Shown one piece after another: positions 1-11,944 of a stretch of DNA of 63,119 nucleotides. The position numbers and the translations under genes were made by a program. A model generated the notes under the pieces. That model was given only the letters and a program-made list of their open reading frames with translations, had not been told where the DNA came from and ran no database searches. Position 1 is the stretch's first letter; every line of letters starts with the position of its first letter. The stretch covers positions 1 through 63,119 of the forward strand of contig NZ_JADQAQ010000025.1 of NCBI RefSeq assembly GCF_022129445.1. Direction: 5' to 3'. The stretch comes from Photobacterium sp. Ph5 (lineage in GTDB: Bacteria; Pseudomonadota; Gammaproteobacteria; Enterobacterales; Vibrionaceae).

Positions 1-1
1 T

Positions 2-34
2 CCGTTATTACTAATATTGTAGTTGCAATAACGG
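2..34. repeat. inverted repeat, possible terminator of an upstream gene
   Basis: Perfect 8-bp arms CCGTTATT (2-9) and AATAACGG (27-34) enclose a 17-base loop. No U-run follows on the + strand, so a terminator role for a gene lying left of the window is only a guess. The stretch from 35 to 162 holds nothing else I recognise apart from the likely promoter of the response regulator. Confidence 0.35.
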
Positions 35-162
35 GGCGGACCATACATTTTTGTTTATAGCGCTAAATTCTAAATTTATCTTAATAAGATAGATGCTTTA
101 GCTATTGTTATCTCTTTATTAGGTGATTAATATGCATCTTCATTGTGTGTAGGTGTCGTATT

Positions 163-828
163 GTGTCGAAAATATTAGTGGTTGATGATGACGTACAATT
201 ATGTGCGTTACTAACAGAAGTTCTTGAAGATGAAGGTCATGAAGTCAGTTGCGTTCATTGTGGTGAATCAGCGTTAGCATATCTTCAATCAACGGGGGTC
301 GATCTGGTACTGCTTGATGTAATGTTACCAACACTTGATGGTATGCAGGTTGCACGTCGTATTTGTCAGCGTTTTGCCACTCCTATCCTAATGCTAACCG
401 CGTTGGGTGATGAAACAACGATGCTTGATGGCCTTCAAGCTGGTGCTGATCAATTTTTGGTTAAACCTTTCAAAGTTGATGAGTTACTAGCGCGTATGTC
501 TGCTATTTTACGACGAGTAGGTTTAGAGCGTCAGCGCCATTGTTTGCCTTCATCATCAGTGGAATTAGAAAATCAGCTTTCTCGTCTACCCTTAACCGGT
601 ACTGAGCTCGATCTGCTTAAATATTTAATTAAGAATAATGATATTGTCGTCTCAAAAGCAGCATTACAAAAAGATGTTTTGAAAAAAGAACTTAGCCCGT
701 TTGATCGTAATCTTGATATGCATATCAGTAATATACGTCGGAAAATGGTGTTAGCTGGAATGTCTAAACAGCACATAAAAACAGTACGTGGGAGAGGGTA
801 TAGCTACTCTTCATGTGTTTCGGAGTGA
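163..828 (+). CDS. OmpR-family response regulator (CpxR-like)
   Basis: A two-domain transcriptional regulator of about 221 residues. The receiver domain (about 1-118) has the acidic pocket near D8-D10, the phospho-acceptor D52 in LLLDVMLP, and the conserved T and K of the switch region (MLTA, KPF). The winged-helix domain near 140-221 carries the RNLDMHISNIRRKM recognition segment typical of the OmpR/PhoB family. I prefer the GTG at 163 over the upstream GTG at 145 because AGGTG lies about 8 bases before it and the protein then begins MSKILVVDDD, like its relatives. The best partner is the histidine kinase at 1738, but an opposite-strand gene and a terminator separate the two. CpxR resemblance is moderate; the true regulon is unknown. 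Confidence 0.88.
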   Translation: MSKILVVDDDVQLCALLTEVLEDEGHEVSCVHCGESALAYLQSTGVDLVLLDVMLPTLDGMQVARRICQRFATPILMLTALGDETTMLDGLQAGADQFLVKPFKVDELLARMSAILRRVGLERQRHCLPSSSVELENQLSRLPLTGTELDLLKYLIKNNDIVVSKAALQKDVLKKELSPFDRNLDMHISNIRRKMVLAGMSKQHIKTVRGRGYSYSSCVSE

Positions 829-847
829 TGGGCTTTCTTTATAGATT

Positions 848-877
848 AAATAAGACGATCAGTGATCGTCTTATTTT
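848..877. terminator. bidirectional intrinsic terminator
   Basis: A near-perfect stem (AAATAAGACGATC with GATCGTCTTATTT, three-base loop AGT) ends in a T-run on the + strand and has A-rich flanks for the - strand. It sits between the regulator gene and the convergent lipoprotein gene and should separate the regulator transcript from the kinase. Confidence 0.8.
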
Positions 878-900
878 TTGAGTCAGGTAAAAGATAATTA

Positions 901-1536
901 TCAGTTCTTTAATACACGATTATCTTTAAAAGTGAGTAGTTCAAGATTAAAAGGTGTCGCTTGCTGTTTTGGGTATTGCTGAGAAAATAATAATTCGTCA
1001 CGTTGTTGATCATAGCTATGCTGTAAATAACCATACCCACTTGGATATTCTAGATTCCAAAGTTCACTTTTCGCTATGCGGCTAACTGCAAGAAACTGTC
1101 CTATATAGCTGACTTGGTTAGCGCTAATTGAAAAGATAATATCCATCTGGCTGTTGTTTTTAGAGATAAGGGTTTTATTACCATCTGAACCTTCCAGTTG
1201 AATGCTAAAAATTTCGTATTGACCTACGGGTAACTCAATATTGAATAAATGACCGCTGATTGTTGTATCTTCAAAATGTCCATCTTCATTGTTATTGGTG
1301 ATGGTAATAATATTGCTATCATCAATATTCTGTTTGTTGGTGTTTAGAGAGCGAATATTGATCGTTGTGATTAGATTTTTTCCGGTTCTGGGCCATTCGG
1401 TATTCGCACCCAAAGTACCAACAAGATAGCCTGTTGCTTGAGCATTTTCATAAAAAGAATCAGGAACATAGACTTGTAGTCCTGATGAGCAACCGACTAG
1501 TAATAGTGCCAGTAAACTAATAATGGTCTTCATCAT
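901..1536 (-). CDS. predicted lipoprotein of unknown function
   Basis: About 212 residues. The chosen start is one of two adjacent ATGs (1536 or 1533), preceded by AAGGAAG on the coding strand. The longer open frame up to 1632 lacks such a site and would bury the signal peptide. The N-terminus MMKTIISLLALLLVGCSSG is a clear lipobox with C as the lipidated residue, so the product should be membrane-anchored. The remainder is polar and predicted beta-rich, with no catalytic motif I recognise. It lies antisense between the two halves of a two-component system, which makes an accessory sensor or regulated target plausible but unproven. Confidence 0.72.
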   Translation of the reverse strand: MMKTIISLLALLLVGCSSGLQVYVPDSFYENAQATGYLVGTLGANTEWPRTGKNLITTINIRSLNTNKQNIDDSNIITITNNNEDGHFEDTTISGHLFNIELPVGQYEIFSIQLEGSDGNKTLISKNNSQMDIIFSISANQVSYIGQFLAVSRIAKSELWNLEYPSGYGYLQHSYDQQRDELLFSQQYPKQQATPFNLELLTFKDNRVLKN

Positions 1537-1737
1537 AGAACTTCCTTTTACTGTGATGAATAGAATTGAGAAGCATAATTTTGTAATTAGTAAGAATGCT
1601 AAGTAATAAACGCGATAACTATTGTCATGCAAAATTTCAGTATCGTCTATCTCAAGCGTTTTTTTTGTGACTAGGATAGGTTGAATTACTAGTTATTATA
1701 GATAAAAAGAGAAGTCAGTGTTTAGGAGTATAAACAA

Positions 1738-3144
1738 GTGAGTGTTTCTAATGTGATACAAGGAAAGCATCGACTTCCTTTACATAAGCAAAGTTTAGTT
1801 TTCCGACTATTTTCCTACTTTACCATTGGATTATTGCTCATTTTAGGGCTTCAGAATTTGGCAGAGATCGCTTTAGTGAAAACCTTGCTGCATGTTCCTC
1901 AACATGTTCAACAAGATATTATGGCTATGGCGTCAGATGTAGAGCCTTTGCTCATTGAGAACGGTGATCCTCAGCGACTTGCTGAGTGGGAGAGCAAACA
2001 AAAATATTACGCTTTTGTTGTTAATAATAATAATAAAGAGCTAAGTACCAGAATAATGCACCCTCATTTTAAGTTTAAACTTAAATATGCTCGACCATTA
2101 AATACAATTTTAGATTCTCGTGTTAATCAGCCTATTTTTATGATTCCGTTAAAAAATGGGAACAAGTTAATGGTTCAATTACCACATGAACTACACCCTG
2201 CAAAGTATTTCAAATTGTACTTTGGCTTAATACAAGTAGTCATTGCCATTATGATCACTTTAATGTTTTCGTTAATTATTGCGCGTTATTTACAGCGACC
2301 ATTAGACACCTTAAGGCAAGCGAGTCGCACATTGGCTAATGGTGACTTTTCCGTACGTGTTGCTCATGTTATGGGAGATAAAGTAAAAGAGTTCAATGAA
2401 TTAGCGACTGATTTTGACAATATGGCAAATCAAATTCAATTATTAACTGAGAAACAACGGCGTTTAATTCGTGATGTTTCTCATGAGCTTCGGACTCCTT
2501 TGGCAAGACACAATTTATCACTGCATTTAATTCGAAAACGTACTGCACCAGAGCATTTACATTTGGTTGATCGATTAGAGCAAGAATCAGAAGAGATGAA
2601 TGAACTGGTGACTGAGATACTTGAATTTAGTCAATTTGAAAATGCGAAAGCGAATATCAAACTTACTCCGGTCGATGTACAAACTTTTTGTGATTCAACC
2701 GTTGATCAATGTTTACAGCTTAAAGCGGATGGACAATCGATAATTAAAGATATTGATAGAACATTACCGATGGTTCATGCTGATGCAAGGTTATTAGTGC
2801 GCTCAATTAAGAATTTAATCGGTAATGCGATTAAATATGCCGGAAATGAAGCAACTATTACTCTTCATACAACGCTAAGAACAAATGCGGATAAATCTTA
2901 TGTTGTAGTATCGGTTTCAGATAATGGTGAAGGGATTCCAGAGCAACATTTAACGCATATCTTTGACCCATTCACACGCATAGAGGGAGCACGTGATAAG
3001 CAGTCTGGTGGTTATGGCTTAGGGCTTGCCATTGTTAAGGAGGCGATGCAAGTCACTGGCGGATTGGTAGAAGCCGGTCGCTCAGTTGATGGTGGTTTAA
3101 AAATATCGTTATTATTACCGATTATAGAAACAATAAAAAAGTAA
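1738..3144 (+). CDS. sensor histidine kinase (CpxA-like)
   Basis: A 468-residue membrane kinase starting at GTG. A first transmembrane segment is near 22-45, a periplasmic region follows, and a second segment is near 158-183. The HAMP domain follows (about 184-236). The H-box RDVSHELRTPLAR places the phosphorylated histidine at H249. The N-box (IKNLIGNAIKYA), G1 (VSDNGEGIP) and G2 (GGYGLGLAI) motifs are all present, so the kinase looks active. It probably phosphorylates the regulator at 163-828. The two genes have separate promoters because a terminator and an opposite-strand lipoprotein gene lie between them, which is unusual for a cognate pair. Confidence 0.88.
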   Translation: MSVSNVIQGKHRLPLHKQSLVFRLFSYFTIGLLLILGLQNLAEIALVKTLLHVPQHVQQDIMAMASDVEPLLIENGDPQRLAEWESKQKYYAFVVNNNNKELSTRIMHPHFKFKLKYARPLNTILDSRVNQPIFMIPLKNGNKLMVQLPHELHPAKYFKLYFGLIQVVIAIMITLMFSLIIARYLQRPLDTLRQASRTLANGDFSVRVAHVMGDKVKEFNELATDFDNMANQIQLLTEKQRRLIRDVSHELRTPLARHNLSLHLIRKRTAPEHLHLVDRLEQESEEMNELVTEILEFSQFENAKANIKLTPVDVQTFCDSTVDQCLQLKADGQSIIKDIDRTLPMVHADARLLVRSIKNLIGNAIKYAGNEATITLHTTLRTNADKSYVVVSVSDNGEGIPEQHLTHIFDPFTRIEGARDKQSGGYGLGLAIVKEAMQVTGGLVEAGRSVDGGLKISLLLPIIETIKK

Positions 3145-3164
3145 TCAAAGTTTAAAAACAAAAT

Positions 3165-3196
3165 AAAGTGATATTCGTAATGGGTATCACTTTTTT
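3165..3196 (+). terminator. intrinsic terminator of the kinase gene
   Basis: Arms AAAGTGATA (3165-3173) and TATCACTTT (3185-3193) are followed by a T-run. Confidence 0.75.
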
Positions 3197-5801
<2,605 letters not shown>

Positions 5802-5861
5802 GCAAAACGCAAGCTTCCATACTAGTCAATAGTATGAAATAGAAGCTTAGCAACGAAACCC

Positions 5862-5890
5862 AAAGAGGCACTCAATGAGTGCCTCTTTTT
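5862..5890 (+). terminator. katG terminator
   Basis: Stem AAAGAGGCACTC (5862-5873) with GAGTGCCTCTTT and a three-base loop, followed by a T-run to about 5891. Confidence 0.88.
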
Positions 5891-5949
5891 TCGTTTAAGT
5901 GTGTATAACTGTTATTATTACGACAACTTCTAGCCATTCCCGATTCTGT

Positions 5950-6753
5950 ATGAAAAAACCTTATCCTGCTTCTACTATTCAAAATGTTATTAATAGTGCG
6001 ATTTATCACTTAAACCTACGTGATCACTCAGAATTTGAATTACGCAAAAAACTTGAAGCAAAAACAGAAAATAAAGAGTGGGTCGATACCGTACTTGAAC
6101 AAATGAAAGGCTATGGTTACCTCAAAAGCGACCATGCATTTTCATTACATTTCTGCGAGTTAGCCTTTAATAGCCAATATGGGCGCAAATACATCCAGCA
6201 AAAGCTTAAAACCAAAGGTATCGATGAACTTACTATAGAGCAAGCAATCACAGAAACCATGCAACGCATGAACGTCTGTGAGCAATCGATGATCAATACT
6301 CGATTAGCACGCTTCAAAGACTTCTCAACCACATCGGCAGAAAAAGTCGTTAATGATTTGCTTAAACGTGGTTTTAGTATGGATGATATTTCGCGCGGTA
6401 TCTCAGAGCATAGCGCGTCAGATACCTTACTGACTAAAGCGCAGATTAAAGGTAAAAATGCAAACCTTGAAGCAGAAGTGATCAAGCTTGCTAAAAAGCT
6501 AAAAGGACGTTCGTTAATCGCTCAAGAACTAAAAATGAAGCATGTCGATATATCAGAACTCGATACCGTACTTGATGAGCTTAGTGAATCAGGTGAAATA
6601 GATTTTTACTACAACTGCCAATTAGCCCTTGCTAAGAAACGCTACGATCTCACCGATTTTAAAGAAAAGAGTAAAGCTTATGGTTATCTATCAAGCAAAG
6701 GCTTTTCTAGCGATGAAATTAAAGAAGCAATCAATGCAGTGTTAGAAGAGTAG
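5950..6753 (+). CDS. RecX-like helical-repeat protein, enlarged
   Basis: About 267 residues from the ATG at 5950; an upstream GTG at 5899 touches the katG terminator and is unlikely. The first ~100 residues match the RecX pattern: SEFELRKKL, then GYGYLKSDHAFSLHF, then YGRKYIQQKLKTKGI. A second, more diverged set of three-helix units follows to the C-terminus (for example RSLIAQELKMKHVD and KGFSSDEIKEAI). Classical RecX is about 150 residues, sits beside recA and inhibits RecA filaments. This protein is nearly twice as long and is not near recA, so it may be a paralogue with another role. Confidence 0.7.
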   Translation: MKKPYPASTIQNVINSAIYHLNLRDHSEFELRKKLEAKTENKEWVDTVLEQMKGYGYLKSDHAFSLHFCELAFNSQYGRKYIQQKLKTKGIDELTIEQAITETMQRMNVCEQSMINTRLARFKDFSTTSAEKVVNDLLKRGFSMDDISRGISEHSASDTLLTKAQIKGKNANLEAEVIKLAKKLKGRSLIAQELKMKHVDISELDTVLDELSESGEIDFYYNCQLALAKKRYDLTDFKEKSKAYGYLSSKGFSSDEIKEAINAVLEE

Positions 6754-6784
6754 AAGATAACTTATCTATTTCTTGTACTTATAA

Positions 6785-8815
6785 TCACTCTAAGTCTGAT
6801 CTATTTTTATACTGCTCTAAACTCTCTGGGTTGGCGATAGCACTCGTGTTTACAATATTTCGGTGGTGGATGGCATCTCTCACCGCTTTTTCTGCTATTT
6901 TCCCTGATTTTGTTCTAGGTATTGCAGAGACTTGCAATATCTTTGCTGGGATATGATGGGGAGAGCACTGACTGCGAAGTTGCGTGTTGATACGATTAAT
7001 TAAGATATTATCGAGCGTTACATCTGGTTGTAATTGAACAAAGAGAACGATACGAACATCGTTTTGGTACTGCTGTCCAACAACAACAGAATCGACGACT
7101 TCATGAAACGGATTGACTTGACGATAAATTTCAGCAGTGCCAATACGAATGCCACCGGGATTTAAGATTGAATCAGAGCGTCCATAGAAGGTGAGTCCGC
7201 CATGATGAGATAAACTGACATAATCGCCGTGATGCCAAGTGTTAGGGTAGGTATTCCAATAAGCACGGAAATATTTTTCCCCCTTTGGATCTTGACTAAA
7301 TGCGATGGGTTGATTGGGAAAACTATTGCAGCAGACCAGTTCACCACATGTATCAAAGATAGCTTCTCCTGTCTGGTTAAATACATTAACGTCCATCGCT
7401 AAGGCTTTTACTTGGCACTCCCCACGCCATACAGCGCCTATTGGATTGCCAATGGCAAAGCAACCGCAAATATCTGTACCACCTGCAATCGATGACAGCT
7501 GAACATCTTGTTTGATTTGTTTATAAACATAATCGAATTGTTCAGGCGCGAGTACTGAACCTGTAGAGCAAATGACATCAATTTGTGACAATGTCACGTG
7601 CTTGTTCGGTATGATTTGCATTTTTTCTATGGTCTCTAAATATTTGGCAGAAGTGCCGAATAAACGTAGGTTCTCTTTGTCTGCTATTTTCCACAATTGA
7701 TAAGGATCTGGGTATAAAGGGGAGCCATCATATAATACGAGTGTTGCGCCTGACGCCAAGCCACTTACTAACCAGTTCCACATCATCCAACCGCAGGTTG
7801 TAAAATAAAAAATGGGATCGGTAGGTTTAATATTGCAGTGTAATTGGTGCTCTTTCAGGTGATTTAAAAGTGTTCCACCGACAGAGTGAATAATACACTT
7901 GGGTTTCCCCGTTGTTCCTGATGAATACAAAATATACAACGGATGATCAAAGGAAGTAGGAGTAAACGCTAAATCAAGGCGACGAACAATATCTTCCATT
8001 TCTTGCCATGCACTCACGGTGATATGAGAAGGCAAGGAAGCACTTTGTAACAGTAGTTTGTCGATAGGCTTTTGGTTTATATAAGGATAAACAATTAATT
8101 TTTTGACACTAGGAAGAGAAGATAAAGCCTCTGATAATGTGCTTAAACTGGTTATTGTTTTGTTGTTATAAATATAACCATCGGTAGTAAAAATAACTTT
8201 AGGTTCGGTCTGACTAAAGCGTTCAACGACACTTTCAGCACCGAAATCAGGTGAGGTGGATGTCCATACTGCACCTAAAGAGGTAGTCGCTAGCATAGCA
8301 ATAACTGTTTGTGGAATATTAGGCATGTAAGCGGCAACCACATCGCCTTTTTGTACCCCTTGTTGTTGTAAATACTGTGCAACCATTGCTACTTGCTGGT
8401 GGAGTTGTTGCCAAGATAGTCGCTGTTGGGCGTGTTGCTTATCCTTGTCTGTAAAACTGTGTTCGTTATAAAAAACAATCGCATCTTGTTGGCTTAGCTT
8501 TGTGCTGTAAGCGAGCAAATTTTCGGCGAAATTGATTGTGGCATCAGGAAACCAACGTTGATCTTTATTGGGAATAGGGCTGTGTGTTGGACAACAGACA
8601 ATGATTTCACCTTGGTTGCCAATTACATTGCAAAATTGCCATAGCTGTTGCCAGAATTGGTCGCTATGTTTTATCGACCAACGGTGTAATTGCGTATAAT
8701 CATGAAATAGACGTTTGTGTTGTTCGCTGATCTGCACCATAAATTGATACAGCAAACTGTTTTGAATGCGCTTTCGACTTGGCTTCCAGAGGCATTGCTT
8801 ATAATCATCAGTCAT
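6785..8815 (-). CDS. acetoacetyl-CoA synthetase (acetoacetate-CoA ligase)
   Basis: A 676-residue member of the acyl-adenylate-forming ANL superfamily. The AMP-binding loop YSSGTTGKPK, the segment CGWMMWNWLVSGLASGATLVLYDGSP and the C-terminal GRSDSILNPGGIRIG hinge with PRTKSGKI (catalytic Lys) are all present. The long N-terminal region and overall length fit AacS rather than acetyl-CoA synthetase. It is the last gene of the hmgA-fahA-maiA arm, where it would activate the acetoacetate released by fumarylacetoacetate hydrolase. GGAG lies about 9 bases before the ATG. Tail-to-tail with the RecX-like gene. Confidence 0.9.
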   Translation of the reverse strand: MTDDYKQCLWKPSRKRIQNSLLYQFMVQISEQHKRLFHDYTQLHRWSIKHSDQFWQQLWQFCNVIGNQGEIIVCCPTHSPIPNKDQRWFPDATINFAENLLAYSTKLSQQDAIVFYNEHSFTDKDKQHAQQRLSWQQLHQQVAMVAQYLQQQGVQKGDVVAAYMPNIPQTVIAMLATTSLGAVWTSTSPDFGAESVVERFSQTEPKVIFTTDGYIYNNKTITSLSTLSEALSSLPSVKKLIVYPYINQKPIDKLLLQSASLPSHITVSAWQEMEDIVRRLDLAFTPTSFDHPLYILYSSGTTGKPKCIIHSVGGTLLNHLKEHQLHCNIKPTDPIFYFTTCGWMMWNWLVSGLASGATLVLYDGSPLYPDPYQLWKIADKENLRLFGTSAKYLETIEKMQIIPNKHVTLSQIDVICSTGSVLAPEQFDYVYKQIKQDVQLSSIAGGTDICGCFAIGNPIGAVWRGECQVKALAMDVNVFNQTGEAIFDTCGELVCCNSFPNQPIAFSQDPKGEKYFRAYWNTYPNTWHHGDYVSLSHHGGLTFYGRSDSILNPGGIRIGTAEIYRQVNPFHEVVDSVVVGQQYQNDVRIVLFVQLQPDVTLDNILINRINTQLRSQCSPHHIPAKILQVSAIPRTKSGKIAEKAVRDAIHHRNIVNTSAIANPESLEQYKNRSDLE

Positions 8816-8837
8816 TGGTATGTTCTCCGTCTTTCTT

Positions 8838-9488
8838 CTAATGCTCTATTTTTTGCTGATAAAGATGAGGCGCTGCTTTGATGAAAGGCTCAAGCTGGTT
8901 ACAGTGTTTTTCTATAGTGTTAATGATTGGAAATTTGGATAAATCGAGATTAAAACGTCGGGCGTTGTACACTTGAGGGATCAAACATATATCGGCTAAG
9001 GTTGGGGCAAGTCCAAAACAGAACTTTTCAGGGTTATTGTTACGGGCAAGCTGATGTTCTAATGCTGTAAAACCTTGTTCTATCCAGTGGTGATACCATT
9101 GTTGTTTTTGCTCTGTGGTAAGTGTTAATTTTTGTTCTAAATAGTTGAGTACACGTAAGTTATTTAACGGGTGGATATCACAAGCGATGGATAACGCAAA
9201 GGCTCGGCATTGCGCACTTTCTATGGTGTTACAAGGTAGTAAACTGGGTGTTGGATAACATTGCTCAAGATATTCGATAATAGCGAGAGATTGATATATA
9301 TAACATTGGTTATGCTCAAGTGTAGGTAATAAACTTGTCGCATTAATGTTTTTGTATTGGCGACTGTTTTGCTGATTATCAAGCAGCGAGATCGGTACAC
9401 AGGTATAATCAAGTTGCTTAATGTTTAAGGCAATTCTTACTCGATATGAGGCCGATGAGCGAAAGTAATCATATAGGGTAAATGCCAT
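8838..9488 (-). CDS. maiA: maleylacetoacetate isomerase (zeta-class GST)
   Basis: A 216-residue glutathione S-transferase-fold enzyme that isomerises maleylacetoacetate to fumarylacetoacetate using glutathione. The zeta-class signature is visible near residues 10-22 (SSASYRVRIALNIK), followed by the thioredoxin-fold QSLAIIEYLE segment and an all-helical C-terminal domain with LADICLIPQVYNARRF. It lies between fahA (37 bases) and the acetoacetyl-CoA synthetase gene (22 bases) in one probable transcript. Confidence 0.92.
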   Translation of the reverse strand: MAFTLYDYFRSSASYRVRIALNIKQLDYTCVPISLLDNQQNSRQYKNINATSLLPTLEHNQCYIYQSLAIIEYLEQCYPTPSLLPCNTIESAQCRAFALSIACDIHPLNNLRVLNYLEQKLTLTTEQKQQWYHHWIEQGFTALEHQLARNNNPEKFCFGLAPTLADICLIPQVYNARRFNLDLSKFPIINTIEKHCNQLEPFIKAAPHLYQQKIEH

Positions 9489-9524
9489 AATTCAGCTCTC
9501 TATGAGTAATGAATGTACTTGAGG

Positions 9525-10511
9525 TTAATGTTTAATAAAGGGAATAACTGCTTGTTCAATAGCCCCAAAAATAGAATGTTTATCAGTATCAAACATTTCT
9601 ATTTTTACGCTATCACCGTATTGCATGAAGGGAGTTTGAGGCTCGCCTTGTTCTATAATTTCCAGCATTCGTTTTTCAGCAATACAACAAGAGCCAGATA
9701 ATCTATCTACGTTAGAAACCGTTCCTGAACCTATGATGGTGCCAGCTGTTAATTGGCGACTTTTGGCTGCATGATGAATTAATTGGGCAAAGTTAAACGT
9801 CATATCAACACCTGCGCTGGGATTACCAAATAGTTGCTGATTTAAGTGAACATAAAGTCGATTATTGATCTTGTTCTCTTTCCATGATTCGCCCAACTCA
9901 TCAGGTGTTACTGCGACAGGAGAAAAAGCCGATGAAGGTTTTGATTGAAAAAAGCCAAAGCCTTTAGCCAGTTCTGTTGGGATTAAATTTCTAAGCGATA
10001 CATCGTTAACGAGCATTAACAGTTTTATGTGTTTCTCTGCATTTTTTACGCTTGTCGCCATAGGGACATCATCTGTAATAACAGCTATTTCAGCTTCAAA
10101 ATCAACTCCCCAATTAAGATCTTCAACTTCGATGGGCTGTGTAGGATTTAGAAATTTATCTGACATACCTTGATATATTAAAGGATCTTGCCAAAAACTT
10201 TCTGGCATCTCTGCGCCTCTTGCTTTGCGCACCAGCTCAACATGATTAACGTAGGCACTGCCATCTGCCCATTGAAAAGCACGAGGAAGGGGAGATGCAC
10301 AGTGCGTTGGCTGAAAAACAAAACGATGCTCAAGCACTTTTCTATTGAGTGCGTGATAAAGATCATTAAGAACGGGTTCAACATCTGTCCAATGGTCCAG
10401 TGCATATTGCATGGTAGGGGCGATATGTTGAGCTGATACCGCCCATTTTAGATCGCGAGAAACGACAATGAGCTTTCCATCTCTACCTTGTTGTAACGAA
10501 GCAAGTTTCAT
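9525..10511 (-). CDS. fahA: fumarylacetoacetase
   Basis: About 328 residues; hydrolyses fumarylacetoacetate to fumarate and acetoacetate. I choose the ATG at 10511 (MKLASLQQGRDG) because AAGGA precedes it on the coding strand; the longer frame to 10553 would run into hmgA. The core has the FAH fold: metal-binding region (EVEDLNWGVDFEAEIAVITDDV), NDVSLRNLIP, and the GSGTVSNVD loop near the C-terminus. It begins 19 bases after the hmgA stop codon. Confidence 0.92.
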   Translation of the reverse strand: MKLASLQQGRDGKLIVVSRDLKWAVSAQHIAPTMQYALDHWTDVEPVLNDLYHALNRKVLEHRFVFQPTHCASPLPRAFQWADGSAYVNHVELVRKARGAEMPESFWQDPLIYQGMSDKFLNPTQPIEVEDLNWGVDFEAEIAVITDDVPMATSVKNAEKHIKLLMLVNDVSLRNLIPTELAKGFGFFQSKPSSAFSPVAVTPDELGESWKENKINNRLYVHLNQQLFGNPSAGVDMTFNFAQLIHHAAKSRQLTAGTIIGSGTVSNVDRLSGSCCIAEKRMLEIIEQGEPQTPFMQYGDSVKIEMFDTDKHSIFGAIEQAVIPFIKH

Positions 10512-10530
10512 TGTTGTTATCCTTACTCTT

Positions 10531-11673
10531 TTATTGTTTGTCAGGATGTTCATGGTATTGCCATGATGTCACATAGTTAGGTAGTTCAACCTCATCAATA
10601 TTGGGCTCAACATTGAGAGGGTTTCGAGTATCGATCATGACAGCAACCTCATCAATAAACGTTTTAGGGGCTTGTTCGCTCATTGTTAAGGCGTTAGGGT
10701 GAGGACCATGGGGAAATCCGCAGGGGTGTAAAGTGATCATGCCGGGTTTAATCTTGTCTCGGCTGAAAAAATCGCCACGGTGATAAAAAATCACTTCATC
10801 GTAATCATTATTACTGTGAAAAAAGGGCACTTTTAAAGCGTTAGGATCGCTTTCAACGGGGCGAGGTACAAAGGTGCAAACAATAAAGTTATCACTAATA
10901 AAAGTAGAATGTGCTGATGGTGGCAGGTGATATCGATGGCTCATAAGTGGGCGAATGTCACGCCAATTAAGTTTTAATACCGTTAGATTACCTTTCCAGC
11001 CGATGCTATCTAAGGGATTAAACGGGTAGCAAATGGTATTAATTTGGTTACGTGCTTTTAATAGTACCTGCCAATTATCTTCTGTTTGTTGTGCTTTAAA
11101 TGCAGTATTGATTTTAGGGTATTCAAGTATTGCGGGATCAAAGACAGCATGTTCACCAACGATGCCATGATCAACGCTTTTAAAACTGTTATTCGTTGCT
11201 TCAATCATCAATAAAATAACAGTGTGGGTCGTTTCAATTCGCCATGTTGTAGAGCGAGGAATAATAAGGTAATCGCCTTCGTTAAAAGGCAGGTGACCAT
11301 AATCACAATACAAATCCCCATTACCTTGATGAACAAACAGTAATTCATCACCGTCGCCATTTCGTACCAGATGATCCATACTCTTCTTGGTTTGCCATAA
11401 ACGCAGTTTGATATCGTTATTTGATAGTAATAATGGAGCATCCCAAGGAGTATCGCCGATTTGAGGCAAGGCTAAGGCATCAAAAGCTCTAGGTTTGTGC
11501 TCGCCATACCATGACACCCAACTTGTAGGTGGATGTTTATGATACATATGCGTTGCAGGGCCAAAAAAACCATCTCGACCACATTCACGTTCGAAACTGC
11601 CATTGGGTAAGTCGCAATGTGCTTGCTTACTTGATAGTCCTTCAATAATTGGGAACTGAAACCATTTACGCAT
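10531..11673 (-). CDS. hmgA: homogentisate 1,2-dioxygenase
   Basis: About 380 residues; opens the ring of homogentisate to maleylacetoacetate with non-haem iron and oxygen. The cupin core contains GDGDELLFVHQGNGDLYCDYG and the conserved HPCGFPHGPHP segment with iron-ligand histidines. The start at 11673 (MRKWFQFP) has GAGG nine bases upstream; the ATG at 11685 lacks a site. It is first in the leftward catabolic arm. Loss of this enzyme in relatives produces brown pyomelanin pigment. The TyrR-type box at 11764 lies upstream. Confidence 0.94.
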   Translation of the reverse strand: MRKWFQFPIIEGLSSKQAHCDLPNGSFERECGRDGFFGPATHMYHKHPPTSWVSWYGEHKPRAFDALALPQIGDTPWDAPLLLSNNDIKLRLWQTKKSMDHLVRNGDGDELLFVHQGNGDLYCDYGHLPFNEGDYLIIPRSTTWRIETTHTVILLMIEATNNSFKSVDHGIVGEHAVFDPAILEYPKINTAFKAQQTEDNWQVLLKARNQINTICYPFNPLDSIGWKGNLTVLKLNWRDIRPLMSHRYHLPPSAHSTFISDNFIVCTFVPRPVESDPNALKVPFFHSNNDYDEVIFYHRGDFFSRDKIKPGMITLHPCGFPHGPHPNALTMSEQAPKTFIDEVAVMIDTRNPLNVEPNIDEVELPNYVTSWQYHEHPDKQ

Positions 11674-11763
11674 TCCTTGCCTCATTATTTACTATTGCTA
11701 TCACTTAACTGTGGTTGAAAGTGTAGAAATCGCAATATTATTGACAAGATGAGAAATTAAAGA

Positions 11764-11781
11764 TGTTCATTCATGTTTACA
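11764..11781. promoter_or_regulatory. TyrR/PhhR-type operator between hmgA and phhA
   Basis: TGTTCATTCATGTTTACA matches the TyrR box TGTAAA-N6-TTTACA: right half 6/6, left half 4/6, and the G and C separated by 14 bases are in register. It is embedded in a perfect inverted repeat, AAAGATGT (11759-11766) and ACATCTTT (11779-11786). Its position in the divergent promoter region of an aromatic amino-acid catabolic island strongly supports regulation by TyrR or PhhR. Confidence 0.65.
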
Positions 11782-11944
11782 TCTTTTACGTCATCAATCC
11801 GATTTAGTGTTAGCTAAATTAGGCAATAAAGCCTGTTTTTTAGTGACAAAAATGGCTGATAACGAGGATTACTTCTAATATTTATAGAGTTAATAATAAA
11901 AATAATAGTGTCGGTTGGCGGTTAGTTGATAAACGGAGGCTATT

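Noticed and set aside
5899..5949. Upstream GTG start for the RecX-like protein
   Set aside because: It abuts the katG terminator, lacks a ribosome-binding site and adds a non-conserved N-terminus.
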